64,000 bases of DNA, taken from positions 8,308,001 through 8,372,000 of the forward strand of contig NZ_CP036525.1 in NCBI RefSeq assembly GCF_007741535.1. Reading direction: 5' to 3'. This document shows, in pieces, positions 27,874-37,168 of this stretch. Position 1 is the first letter of the stretch. Each line of letters starts with the position of its first letter. The position numbers were made by a program, and so were the translations under genes. Origin of the DNA: Rubripirellula lacrimiformis. Its GTDB lineage: Bacteria; Planctomycetota; Planctomycetia; Pirellulales; Pirellulaceae. The notes below the pieces were generated by a model. That model was given only the letters and a program-made list of their open reading frames with translations. It was not told the DNA's origin and searched no databases.

Positions 27874-30180
27874 TGACTGAAGGAACTTGGCGACCTGTGC
27901 ACGAATTTGCTTGCCACTGGACAGCTTCAAAACGTCGGCGGCAAGTTCACACAATTGGTCGATTTTCAGTTTGCCAAGCATCGCCTTGAGTTCAAAAATG
28001 GACGGCGAGGACACTGAAAACTCGCGCAGTCCCATCCCCACCAAGATGGCAAAGCATTCTGGATCGCTGGCCATTTCGCCGCAGATGCACAATCCTTTGC
28101 CGCGTCGCCCGGTGACGCTGACCATGTGGGCGATCGCCGACAACACCGCCGGGTGAAGCGAATCGTAGTAATGGTGCACTGCCGGATTCCCGCGATCAGC
28201 AGCCAACAGATACTGAATCAAATCGTTGGTACCCAAAGCGAAAAAGTCGACTTCATCGGCGAAATGGTCGGCCATCATGATGGCTGCGGGAACCTCGACC
28301 ATCACACCCAAGGGCACGTTCGGAATCTCCCAGCCTTGAGCCGCTAGATTCTGTTTCGCTTCGGCGACCACTTCTTTGCAGGCGATGATTTCTTCCATGT
28401 TGGTGACCATCGGGAACATCAACCGAACGTCACCGTGGGTAGCCGCCATCAACACGGCTTCGATTTGGGCTAGAAACATTTCGCGTTGATCCAACGACAC
28501 CCGCACGCTTCGCCAACCCAGGAACGGATTGAGTTCTTTGGGAGCGTCAAAGTAGGGCAACATTTTGTCGCCACCGATATCCAGCGTTCGAATCGTCACG
28601 GTTTGATTGGGAAAACCTTCGACGACGCTGCTGTAAATCTGATATTGGGTCTGTCGATCGGGAAAGCTGGATCTGGCCATGTAGGGCAGTTCGGTGCGAT
28701 ACAGGCCCACCCCTTCGGCGCCGTATTGTTGGGCAATGGCGACGTCGCTAAGCAAACCGATGTTGGCCAACAGTTTGACTTTCGTGCCGTCAAGCGTGAC
28801 CGCCGCACGATCCTTGTACTGCTGCAGTTCGGCTTGCTGGCGTCGACCATCCAATTCCAGACGCTGATACTCGCGTCGGATTTCATCGGCTGGTTGGATG
28901 TGCAAGCTGCCGCTGGCGGAATCTAAGATCAGTTCCACACCGGCTTCGATTCGCCGTGTCGCACCGGCCACGCCAATCAGTGTGGGGATGCCCAACGACT
29001 TTGCAACGATGACCGCATGCCCATTGGAATCCGAGGCTTCCAGGACCAAACCCAAGATTCGGGCGTGGTCCAGCAAGGCGATGTCCGATGGCAACAACTG
29101 TTTGGCGACCACGATCGCGGCGTACGGCAACTGGATCACTTCGCGCGCCTGTCCGCACATCCCGGCGACCAAGCGGCGACCGATGTCTTCCATATCCGTG
29201 GCGCGATCGCGCAGATACGGATCTTCCATCTGGCGGAACGTTTCGACGTATTCACTGATGACGTGCTTGATGGCGACCGTGGCGCTGCGACCGTCTTGAA
29301 TCAGCAACCGAATCTTGTCGATCAACACCCTGTCCTGCAGGATCATCAGGTGGCTGTGGAAGATTGCCGCGTCGTCTTCGCCCAATTTCTGGGCGATGCG
29401 TTTTTCCAAACAAAGCGTTTCGATCTTGGCCTTTTCAACAGCCTCGGCGAATCGTTCCAGTTCCACATCAGGACTGACCGGACAATAGTCGCCGATTTCG
29501 GCAACGCCTAAATGTTCATCGATCAGGTAGGCCGGCCCCATGGCAACGCCGCCAAACCCGAGCTCGCCCTTCAGCATCGCACTGGTCGGATCCGTCGTTT
29601 TCGATGCCAACGCAGACGACGACGGGGTGGCCGAATCGCGTTGCAATCGATCCATCAGGTGGGCGCTGTGGACGATCGACGAAAGCTGGAATCCGATCGT
29701 GGTTAGCGTGCTAATTTCGATCGCACTGAATTCGCGCGGTTCGACCGTCTGGATCGCCATCACACCGATCAATCGTTGGCGATCGCTTAGCGGGATCCCT
29801 AAGAACGAGTGATACAGTTCTTCGTTCGAATTGACGACGTAATGGAAACGTGGGTGCGATTGGGGTTCGCCAACGTTGACGACCGATCGCGTCTCGGCGG
29901 TGTAGCCGATCAATCCTTCGCTAAGCCCCAAACTGATCCGGCCAACCGATTCGGGTGACAGCCCGATCGTCGCGCGAAGCACCAAACGATCTTCTTCGCA
30001 TAGGTAGATCGAACAAGCTTCCGTTTCCATCCGGTCGGCGACCAAACGCACAATGTTCAGCAACGTCTGTTCGAGCCCACGCGACTGCAGAATCAGCTTG
30101 CTGATGTCTTCCAACGTCGCCAACCCGATCCGTTCGTGCTTGGCATCGTCGTTGTCGTAAAACGATTGCGGTTGGACCAT
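27865..30180 (-). CDS. ptsP: phosphoenolpyruvate-protein phosphotransferase with GAF domain
   Basis: The 771-residue protein has a GAF domain (about residues 20-165, EACSIYLCEEDRLVLRATIGL and SFLGIPLSDRQRLIGVM), then the enzyme I parts: the HPr-binding helical region, the phosphohistidine domain and the PEP-binding barrel with EVPAAIMMADHFA, GTNDLIQYLLAADRGN and the catalytic CICGEMASDP. This is the PtsP (enzyme I Ntr) layout, which moves phosphate from PEP to an HPr-like carrier and is regulatory in other bacteria. The phosphohistidine stretch reads SNGHAVIVAKSLGIP; the usual Thr-Ser before the His is Asn-Gly. No HPr gene is nearby. The ATG at 30180 starts right at the conserved region; the frame stays open upstream to 30348 without matching the family. 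Confidence 0.9.
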   Translation of the reverse strand: MVQPQSFYDNDDAKHERIGLATLEDISKLILQSRGLEQTLLNIVRLVADRMETEACSIYLCEEDRLVLRATIGLSPESVGRISLGLSEGLIGYTAETRSVVNVGEPQSHPRFHYVVNSNEELYHSFLGIPLSDRQRLIGVMAIQTVEPREFSAIEISTLTTIGFQLSSIVHSAHLMDRLQRDSATPSSSALASKTTDPTSAMLKGELGFGGVAMGPAYLIDEHLGVAEIGDYCPVSPDVELERFAEAVEKAKIETLCLEKRIAQKLGEDDAAIFHSHLMILQDRVLIDKIRLLIQDGRSATVAIKHVISEYVETFRQMEDPYLRDRATDMEDIGRRLVAGMCGQAREVIQLPYAAIVVAKQLLPSDIALLDHARILGLVLEASDSNGHAVIVAKSLGIPTLIGVAGATRRIEAGVELILDSASGSLHIQPADEIRREYQRLELDGRRQQAELQQYKDRAAVTLDGTKVKLLANIGLLSDVAIAQQYGAEGVGLYRTELPYMARSSFPDRQTQYQIYSSVVEGFPNQTVTIRTLDIGGDKMLPYFDAPKELNPFLGWRSVRVSLDQREMFLAQIEAVLMAATHGDVRLMFPMVTNMEEIIACKEVVAEAKQNLAAQGWEIPNVPLGVMVEVPAAIMMADHFADEVDFFALGTNDLIQYLLAADRGNPAVHHYYDSLHPAVLSAIAHMVSVTGRRGKGLCICGEMASDPECFAILVGMGLREFSVSSPSIFELKAMLGKLKIDQLCELAADVLKLSSGKQIRAQVAKFLQSSG

Positions 30181-30704
30181 GATCAGAACGCGACACAAGC
30201 GGATGAGAAAAGAAAAAGCAATGGAACGAAAAGCGACCCAACGGATCGGGGCCGGGGATCGGACGACCGCGGCGGAGGTCAGCGAACAGCATACCGAAAC
30301 GACACGCTGACGCCTTGGTGGGATCGCCCGGGTCCGCAGAAGGACCACGGATCCCCCCTAAACGCACCTTTCGTGTGCCGCGAATGTATAGGCTGCCCCC
30401 TAGAAACGCGCACGGGGAGGGCAGAAAATGGACCGCCGATCGATGCCGAAATGTCCATTCGAATGTCAAAAACTGACGTCGACTGCACGATAAATTTGCT
30501 GGTTTCTCCCTGACTTTGCGCAGTGGCCGATCGCCTCAAACGGCCTGCGGAAAACCAGTCCCCCCCAGCGGCCCACAGCGGCAACATCGACGCCACCAAA
30601 AGACGCCTAGTCAACGTCAAACCTGACGGTACGGTAGCTGCAACAGGTTTGCCGTCGTCTGGCAGCCCCTTTTTCTAACCTCTTCTCTGATCGGTCTCGC
30701 TGCT
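30181..30704. other. divergent spacer between ptsP and pyruvate kinase
   Basis: No credible gene is seen in these 524 bp. It must carry the promoters of both neighbours. An inverted repeat AAACCTG (30619-30625)/CAGGTTT (30644-30650) with an 18-nt interval lies 55-86 bp before the kinase start and could be an operator or a leader stem. Open frames here have atypical composition. Confidence 0.5.
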
Positions 30705-32138
30705 ATGGAGACAACGTCCCCACACTATCGCCACACCAAAATCATCGCGACTCTTGGGCCTGCGACTCAGACACGCGAACGATTGACGGCATTAACGCTA
30801 GCCGGTGTGGACCTGTTTCGTTTGAACATGGCACATGGATCCGTTCAATGGGTCGCCGAGATCGTGGCGTTGATCCGCGAGATATCCGCCGAAGTCGAGC
30901 GCGAAGTCGCGGTCATGATCGACGTCAAAGGCCCCGAGATCCGGACTGGCGATTTGCCCGAACCAGTGGTGCTGACACCGGGCGACCAAATTCACTTGTT
31001 CACGACCAATGCCACCGCACCGGCCCCCACCGACGTGTTGAGCGTATCGGTCAACTACCCGGATCTGCCATCCGATGTTGCCGTCGGGTCAACCATTTTG
31101 GTCGACAGCGGATTGATGCGTCTGAAGGTGTTGAACAAGGACGCCACCAGCGTTCGGTGCCAGGTGATGACAGCGGGCACACTTGGTTCGCGACGACACA
31201 TCAACCTGCCGGGGGTGGAAGTCAATCTGCCATCGCTTACCGAGAAAGACGAAGCCGACTTGATCGCCGGGATTGATGCCGGCATCGACTTTGTCGCACT
31301 GTCTTTTGTTCGCAAGGCCGACGACATCTTTGCACTCCGCAAGTTCCTGGACGACCGCGGATCGCCAGCTCGCATCATCGCGAAGATCGAAGAACAGTCG
31401 GGCGTTCGCAACATGGACGAGATCATCCGTGCCGCCGATGCGATCATGGTGGCTCGCGGTGACCTGGGGATCGAAATCGATTATCACTGTCTGCCGTTGG
31501 TGCAAACCCAACTGGTCCAGGCCTGCCAAGACCAAGGCAAACCGGTCATCATCGCCACCCATCTGTTGGAATCGATGATTCAGTCGCCGATTCCAACTCG
31601 CGCTGAAATTTCCGATGTATCCAATGCCGTTCGCGAACAGGCCGACGCCGTGATGCTGTCGGGCGAAACGACGACAGGCGCGTATCCGTTGGAATCGGTC
31701 GAGGTACTGAAGAATATCATTCAAAGCATCGAACCATCGGTCAGCTCGGATCTGAACAGCCGCATCAAGCTGATCGAACCGAAAGAGAAGATGCTGCGTT
31801 CGACCGCCAGGTTGGCACAGGACCTAGGCGATTCCGGGATCGTTGTTTTCACTCGCAGCGGATTCCTGGCCTACGTGCTGGGAGCCCTTCGTCCCCGGGG
31901 TGTGCCGATCTTTGCATTCACCGACAACGAATCCATTTTCCGTCAGCTGCTGTTGCCGTGGGGCGTCGAACCGTTCTTGATCGACTTCTCCGCCGACCCC
32001 GAAGAAACGATCCAAGATGCGTTCGAACGGCTGAAGGAAAAAGGATGGTGCGTGCCGGGTTCATGGTTAGTCGTGATCACCAACGCCTTGGCAAACGATA
32101 AGGTCATCGATACGACTCAGATTCGCCAAGTCGAATAG
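30705..32138 (+). CDS. pyk: pyruvate kinase
   Basis: The 477-residue enzyme converts phosphoenolpyruvate and ADP to pyruvate and ATP. Signatures are TKIIATLGPAT at the N-terminus, FRLNMAHGS (substrate Arg and Asn), DVKGPEIRTGDL, the beta-barrel Lys region IIAKIEEQSGV, the metal-binding MVARGDLGIEI, and ADAVMLSGETTTGAYP. The C-terminal domain is present (ARLAQDLGDSGIVVFTRSG). Length is standard for bacterial PykF/PykA types; the effector cannot be predicted. The ATG at 30705 begins at the family N-terminus. It is divergent from ptsP, another PEP-using enzyme, and is followed by a minisatellite that separates it from ftsH. Confidence 0.96.
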   Translation: METTSPHYRHTKIIATLGPATQTRERLTALTLAGVDLFRLNMAHGSVQWVAEIVALIREISAEVEREVAVMIDVKGPEIRTGDLPEPVVLTPGDQIHLFTTNATAPAPTDVLSVSVNYPDLPSDVAVGSTILVDSGLMRLKVLNKDATSVRCQVMTAGTLGSRRHINLPGVEVNLPSLTEKDEADLIAGIDAGIDFVALSFVRKADDIFALRKFLDDRGSPARIIAKIEEQSGVRNMDEIIRAADAIMVARGDLGIEIDYHCLPLVQTQLVQACQDQGKPVIIATHLLESMIQSPIPTRAEISDVSNAVREQADAVMLSGETTTGAYPLESVEVLKNIIQSIEPSVSSDLNSRIKLIEPKEKMLRSTARLAQDLGDSGIVVFTRSGFLAYVLGALRPRGVPIFAFTDNESIFRQLLLPWGVEPFLIDFSADPEETIQDAFERLKEKGWCVPGSWLVVITNALANDKVIDTTQIRQVE

Positions 32139-32149
32139 CCCCGCTAGGC

Positions 32150-32915
32150 AGAACGTTTCACCGTGCGGGCAACGCCCCACGCGTCCATGCACCCCAAACG
32201 CGCGGCACGGAGGGCACGCGGTGAAACGATGGCGGCGGTAACGGATCGCGCGAAACGCTGGGCAGATCGTTTAACCGTGCGGGCAACGCCCCACGCGTCC
32301 ATGCGCCCCAAACGCGCGGCACGCTGGGCACGCGGTGAAACGATGGCGGCGGCGACGGATCGCGCGGCACGCCAGGCAGATCGTTTAACCGTGCGGGCAA
32401 CGCCCCACGCGTCCATGCACCCTAAACGCGCGGCCCGTTGGGCACGCGGTTAAACGATGGCGGCGGCGACGGATCACGCGGCACGGAGGGCAGATCGTTT
32501 AACCGTGCGGGCAACGCCCCACGCGTCCATGCGACCTAAACGCGCGGCCCGATGGGCACGCGGTTAAACGATGGCGGCGGTAACGGATCACGCGGCACGC
32601 TGGGCAGATCGTTTAACCGTGCGGGCAACGCCCCGCGCGTCCATGCACCCCAAACGCGCGGCCCGATGGGCACGCGGTTAAACGATGGCGGGCAACGCCC
32701 CACGCGTCCCCAAACGCGCGGCCCGATGGGCACGCGGTTAAACGATGGCGGGCAACACCCCGCGCGTCCATGCGCCCTAAACGCGCGGCCCGGTGGGCAC
32801 GCGGTTAAACGATGGCGGGCAACGCCCCACGCGTCCATGCGCCCCCAAGCGCGCGGCCCGATGGGCACGCGGTGAAACGATGGCGGGCATCGCCCCGCGC
32901 GGCAACGGATCGTTT
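32150..32915. repeat. minisatellite of 114-bp and 60-68-bp units
   Basis: The marker GTGCGGGCA recurs at 32163, 32277, 32391, 32505 and 32619, an exact 114-bp period. Four shortened units of 60-68 bp follow to about 32915. Each long unit starts with CGTTTMACCG and carries the complementary CGGTKAAACG about 55 bp later. The array fills the whole space between the convergent pyk and ftsH genes. Because 114 is a multiple of 3 and lacks stops in several frames, it appears open on both strands, but the translations (ATPHASMHPKRAARRARG type) are simple products of the repeat and I do not call them genes. Confidence 0.95.
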
Positions 32916-35262
32916 AGCCGCGGTCGGCTAGGTCTTGGTTGGTGTTGGACCGGTCGTCGGGGCGAAGTTTTGCCAGTGGCTTTTCGTTGACGGTGCCGGG
33001 GACCAACCAGGGGCCACGACTATTCTCGCGAATCAGTCGCATCAGTTCGTCGTTGTCGATCGCCTCGACTTCCAACAACCGCTGGGTGACGGCTTCGAGC
33101 ACGTCGCGGCGTTGTTCTAGAATCTCGCGTGTCTGGGTCAGCGAGTCATCGATGATACGCGTGACTTCTTTGTCGATCATCTTCGCCATTTCTTCGCTGT
33201 GCATCGTTTGGTAGCCTTCGCCACCACCGGCCAGGAATGCCGATCGATTGCTCCGCCGCAAATTGATTCGCCCCAACCGGCTCATGCCATAATCCATCAC
33301 CATGCTGCGAGCGATCTCGGTACAACGTTCCAGGTCGTTTTGAGCACCGGTGCTGATGTCTTGGAACGTCATCTCTTCGGTCAACGTGCCCGCCAACAGC
33401 ACCTTCATGTTGCTTTCCAGTTCCGTCTTCGTCATCAAGTAGCGTTCCGATTCGGGACGCTGCATCGTGTAGCCCAATGCCGCTAGTCCACGCGGGATGA
33501 TGCTGACCTTGTGTACCGGATCGGTGTTGGGAAGTGCTGCGGCGACGATCGCGTGGCCAGCTTCGTGATAGGCGACGCGGATTTTTTCGTCCGCGTTCAT
33601 CACCCGATTTTTCTTTTCCAGTCCGGCGGTAACGCGTTCCACCGCCTCGTTGAATTGATCGATGCTGACGGCACGTTTTTCGGCGCGAGCGGCAAGCAGC
33701 GCCGCTTCGTTGACCAGGTTGGCCAAGTCGGCACCGACGAAACCAGGCGTGATCGAGGCGATCTCTTTCAAATCAACCTGTTCGTCCAGTTTGACGTTTT
33801 TGACGTGCACTTTCAGGATCGCTTCGCGGCCGCCGACATCGGGGCGATCGACCAGCACGTGCCGATCGAATCGACCGGGACGCAGCAGCGCGGGGTCCAA
33901 CGTTTCGGGACGGTTGGTCGCGGCGATCACGATCACGCCGGAATTCGATACGAAACCATCCATTTCGACCAACAATGCATTGAGCGTCTGTTCCCGCTCG
34001 TCGTGACCACCGACGGCTGACCCGCTGCGACTTTTGCCCAGCGCGTCCAGTTCGTCGATAAAGATGATGCAGGGTGCACGGTTGGTGGCCTGTTGGAACA
34101 TGTCACGGACGCGAGCAGCGCCGACACCGACATACATTTCGACAAAGTCACTTCCCGACAGGCTAAAGAAGGGCACGCCGGCTTCGCCCGCAATCGCCTT
34201 GGCCAACAACGTCTTGCCCGTTCCGGGAGGCCCGACCAACAACACTCCCTTGGGAATGCGACCACCGAGCGATTGGTACTTTTCGCTGTTCTTTAGGAAG
34301 TCAACGATCTCGCGAACCTCTTCGACCGCTTCGTCGATGCCCGCGGTGTCTGCAAACGAAAGCCCCAGTTCCTCTTGGCTGTACAGTTTGCCCCGGCTTC
34401 GCGAGAACGACATCGGCGATCCGACCCCGCCGATCCGGCGCAACATCACCACACCTAGGACGACGAAGATGCCGATCATCAACAGTTCGGGCCAATGGTC
34501 CTGCAGGAACCGACTTGGTCGGGCGTTGTCCCAGGTCACACCCGAGGCGTCCAGGTAGGCGACCAGCCGCTCGTGTTCGGCTTCGTTAAGCGTATCCCGG
34601 ATGGTTTGGAACTCGACTCGCTTGGCCGGTTCCTTGGGATTGGTACCACCGACCCCCAACGACCGATACATCACGGTTCCGGTGATCGATTCATCCGACA
34701 CTTCGATATCTTGCGGATCGCTGTATTCGATCTGGATCTCGGGGTTCTTTTTGGAGGTGACCACCAGAGTTGGAACAGGAGGACCGGCGACCGAGTCCGT
34801 TTTCGCAGCCTCTCTCGCGACGGAATCGGCGTCGCCGTCCGGGTCGTCCGCATTGGCTTTGTCCGAATCGCCTGCGGCCGCGACTTCACCACCGTCGGTC
34901 GGCTTGGCGGCGTCATCAGCAGGCTTGGTCGCGGCGGCATCCGCGTCGCCATCGGCTGAATCAACCGGTGCAGGATCAGAATCAGCTTGGTCGGAATCAG
35001 CTTGGTCGGTGCCATTTTCGTCGGCATCGGCAGGGGACAATGTTTCGGGCGCAGCGCCGGTGTCCGGGGTGCTCGAGGTCGCAGCCGCCTGGTCCGTGGC
35101 GGACAGCTTCAGCAATGCCATCAAATCGGGATAGCGTAGGCTGCGTGCGTTGTTGCCAAACAGAAACGCGCTGACCAGGACGGCGGCGGTCACCAGGACC
35201 AAGACCAACCAGACGTTACCAGCGGGCTTTTGTTCGCTGTTGCGTTGGGGATTGTCGCTCAT
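32914..35262 (-). CDS. ftsH: ATP-dependent zinc metalloprotease FtsH
   Basis: The 782-residue protein is a membrane AAA+ protease that degrades misfolded membrane proteins and regulatory substrates. It has two membrane segments (about residues 17-36 and 258-274), the Walker A motif GPPGTGKT (344-351), Walker [10 protein letters not shown], the second region of homology with [20 protein letters not shown], and the zinc site HEAGH (566-570). An unusual feature is a long Asp/Ala/Ser-rich insertion at about residues 60-160 in the extracytoplasmic domain, which makes it longer than the usual 610-700 residues; part of it is a 15-bp tandem DNA repeat (34979-35008). It is last before the minisatellite. 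Confidence 0.96.
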   Translation of the reverse strand: MSDNPQRNSEQKPAGNVWLVLVLVTAAVLVSAFLFGNNARSLRYPDLMALLKLSATDQAAATSSTPDTGAAPETLSPADADENGTDQADSDQADSDPAPVDSADGDADAAATKPADDAAKPTDGGEVAAAGDSDKANADDPDGDADSVAREAAKTDSVAGPPVPTLVVTSKKNPEIQIEYSDPQDIEVSDESITGTVMYRSLGVGGTNPKEPAKRVEFQTIRDTLNEAEHERLVAYLDASGVTWDNARPSRFLQDHWPELLMIGIFVVLGVVMLRRIGGVGSPMSFSRSRGKLYSQEELGLSFADTAGIDEAVEEVREIVDFLKNSEKYQSLGGRIPKGVLLVGPPGTGKTLLAKAIAGEAGVPFFSLSGSDFVEMYVGVGAARVRDMFQQATNRAPCIIFIDELDALGKSRSGSAVGGHDEREQTLNALLVEMDGFVSNSGVIVIAATNRPETLDPALLRPGRFDRHVLVDRPDVGGREAILKVHVKNVKLDEQVDLKEIASITPGFVGADLANLVNEAALLAARAEKRAVSIDQFNEAVERVTAGLEKKNRVMNADEKIRVAYHEAGHAIVAAALPNTDPVHKVSIIPRGLAALGYTMQRPESERYLMTKTELESNMKVLLAGTLTEEMTFQDISTGAQNDLERCTEIARSMVMDYGMSRLGRINLRRSNRSAFLAGGGEGYQTMHSEEMAKMIDKEVTRIIDDSLTQTREILEQRRDVLEAVTQRLLEVEAIDNDELMRLIRENSRGPWLVPGTVNEKPLAKLRPDDRSNTNQDLADRG
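34979..35008 (-). repeat. 15-bp tandem duplication in ftsH
   Basis: Two exact copies of GAATCAGCTTGGTCG on the plus strand, encoding [10 protein letters not shown] in the acidic periplasmic insertion of FtsH. Confidence 0.9.
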
Positions 35263-35691
35263 TCGCTATCAGATCTTCGATGAATGGTAAGAACGGGGTG
35301 GCTAATGGTGGTGGTGCGGTTAGCCGATACGCTGCGCGGGTGTCCGCAAGGCAGGCGAGCCACAACACATTGTGTTTGCGCATTGTTTGGGCTTCCAGCG
35401 TGTCGGACAAGCGCGGGTGCACCGATCCAACTTCGTCACCGGGTCGTAACGATGGTGCCGATCGTCCATCATGGTATGCCGTCCAAGCCGATTTGGCTCG
35501 TCGGTGTATTCTGATCGGCATCGATCGGGATCGACGAGTCCTTCGGGGGCTGGAAACCGGAAGACCAGTTGATCGGCCAATCGGATTCCGTGCTTTGGTT
35601 CGCATCGACCTGCGGATTCCCGGTGATTTCGCATTCATTTGTCTGACTAGATTAGCCGCCCGTGACGCAAACTTCCCCCCAAGGTCGCCCT
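35263..35691. other. divergent spacer between ftsH and dxr
   Basis: These 429 bp hold no gene I can support. Open frames on both strands run into ftsH or dxr and look like shadows. Promoters for both neighbours are expected here, but I see no convincing -35/-10 pair. Confidence 0.5.
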
Positions 35692-37029
35692 ATGTCGAAT
35701 TCAGCGGCGTCGAATGCAGCGGCGTCGAATTCAGCGGCGCCGATCCAGAAGGTCGCGGTCCTGGGCGCGACAGGCAGCATCGGCACGGCAACGGCCGAGG
35801 TAATCAATCACCTGAACCGGGTGGATTCCCAGTATCGCTGGCATTTATGGGCCGCCTCTGGCCATCAAAACCTGGATCGATTGATCGAAATCGCTGACGC
35901 AGCGGACGATCCCCCCGAACATTTGGTGATGTCCGACCCGGCATCGGCTGCAAACTTCACCTCAATGGACGCTGTCGCCGGCGGCGCTGCCCCGCGGCCA
36001 AATTCGTCATCCTGGCCTGATTCGCTCGCTGGCACCCGGATTTCGTACGGCCCAGACGCTCTGATCGACGTGGCCAGCGCCCCGGAGGTCGACGTGGTGG
36101 TGGCGTCGATCGTCGGACGAGCCGGTCTGGAAAGCACCTTAGCGGCGGTCCAGGCGGGCAAACGCGTGGCACTGGCCAACAAAGAAACGTTGGTCGTGGC
36201 CGGCCCGCTGGTTCGCCAGGCGATGTTGACCAGCGGAGCCGAACTGTTGCCGGTCGACAGCGAGCATTCGGCGATCTTCCAGTGCATGGGCGGAGCCGCG
36301 TCTGCCTGTGCCCCCGGCCACCCATCAGGCCACCCATCGGGCCCCAACGCCGATCCCCATCCGGCCCCACGCCCCAAGAAGCTGATCCTGACGGCCAGCG
36401 GCGGGCCATTTCGGACCTGGACAAAACAACAGATGTCCGACGCCACCGTCGAATCGGCACTGGCCCACCCGACCTGGGACATGGGCCCCAAGATCACGAT
36501 CGACTCGGCGACGATGATGAACAAATCGCTGGAAATCATCGAAGCCCGCTGGCTGTTTGATTTACCCGCCGAGGCCATCGAAGTGGTCGTTCACCCCCAA
36601 TCGATCATTCATTCGATGGTCGAGTTCGACGACGGGTCCGTGATCGCCCAGCTGAGCCCGCCGGACATGAAGTTGCCGATTCAGTACGCACTGACGTATC
36701 CTCGGCGCTTAGCATGCCCCTCACCGCCCCTGGATCGAACCCGGTCCTGGGACCTGACTTTGGAAGTGGCCGACCAGGACCGTTTTCCCGGTTTGACGCT
36801 AGGATTCGAGGTCGCGGCGGCCGGCGGCACCGCCGGTGCGGTGGTCAACGCGGCCAACGAAGAGGCGGTCGGTCTGTTCCTGAACGGTCAAATTCGGTTT
36901 ACTGACATCGTTTTGGGATGCCGTGACGTTCTGGAACACCACACGCACGAGTCCGCACCGACCCTGAGCCGATTGCTGGAACTGGATCGCTGGGCACGTG
37001 CCGAGACTCGACAAAGATTCAAGCTGTAA
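35692..37029 (+). CDS. dxr: 1-deoxy-D-xylulose 5-phosphate reductoisomerase
   Basis: The 445-residue enzyme makes 2-C-methyl-D-erythritol 4-phosphate with NADPH, the committed step of the MEP isoprenoid pathway. Motifs: the NADPH site LGATGSIGTAT, ALANKETLVVAG, LLPVDSEHSAIFQ (metal), LTASGGPFR, DMGPKITIDSATMMNKSLE, and HPQSIIHSMVEFDDGS. Two extras stand out: a Ser/Asn/Ala repeat at the N-terminus encoded by a 15-bp triplication, and a His/Pro/Gly insertion (GHPSGHPSG) before LTASGG. The ATG at 35692 follows AAGG with good spacing; a GTG at 35662 is less likely. It precedes rseP, a common arrangement in bacteria. Confidence 0.95.
   Translation: MSNSAASNAAASNSAAPIQKVAVLGATGSIGTATAEVINHLNRVDSQYRWHLWAASGHQNLDRLIEIADAADDPPEHLVMSDPASAANFTSMDAVAGGAAPRPNSSSWPDSLAGTRISYGPDALIDVASAPEVDVVVASIVGRAGLESTLAAVQAGKRVALANKETLVVAGPLVRQAMLTSGAELLPVDSEHSAIFQCMGGAASACAPGHPSGHPSGPNADPHPAPRPKKLILTASGGPFRTWTKQQMSDATVESALAHPTWDMGPKITIDSATMMNKSLEIIEARWLFDLPAEAIEVVVHPQSIIHSMVEFDDGSVIAQLSPPDMKLPIQYALTYPRRLACPSPPLDRTRSWDLTLEVADQDRFPGLTLGFEVAAAGGTAGAVVNAANEEAVGLFLNGQIRFTDIVLGCRDVLEHHTHESAPTLSRLLELDRWARAETRQRFKL
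35695..35739 (+). repeat. 15-bp repeat, three copies, at the dxr start
   Basis: TCGAATTCAGCGGCG is repeated three times (the middle copy has one change), encoding SNSAA-SNAAA-SNSAA immediately after the initiator Met. Confidence 0.92.
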
Positions 37030-37168
37030 CCGAACCAGCTGGAAACCCGCCGGCTGGAACCAATCCATCGGGCCTGCCCAGCGCAGTCATCCCGACCCAA
37101 CCCCTACCTTCGCTCACCCCAAACGGACACTCAAACCGTCCGTTTTAATCGTTTTAGGCACCTGATAG

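Noticed and set aside
30279-30620. Minus-strand frame of 113 codons upstream of ptsP
   Set aside because: No ribosome-binding site, no family resemblance, and composition unlike neighbouring genes.
32144-32875. Open frames in the 114-bp minisatellite
   Set aside because: The period is a multiple of three, so frames stay open without selection; products are simple Arg/Ala-rich repeats and overlap on both strands.
32150-32915. Possible CRISPR array
   Set aside because: The repeated part is the whole unit with no unique spacers, and there are no cas genes.
35280-35897. Plus-strand 205-codon frame before and within dxr
   Set aside because: It overlaps the confident dxr gene in another frame and is not protein-like.
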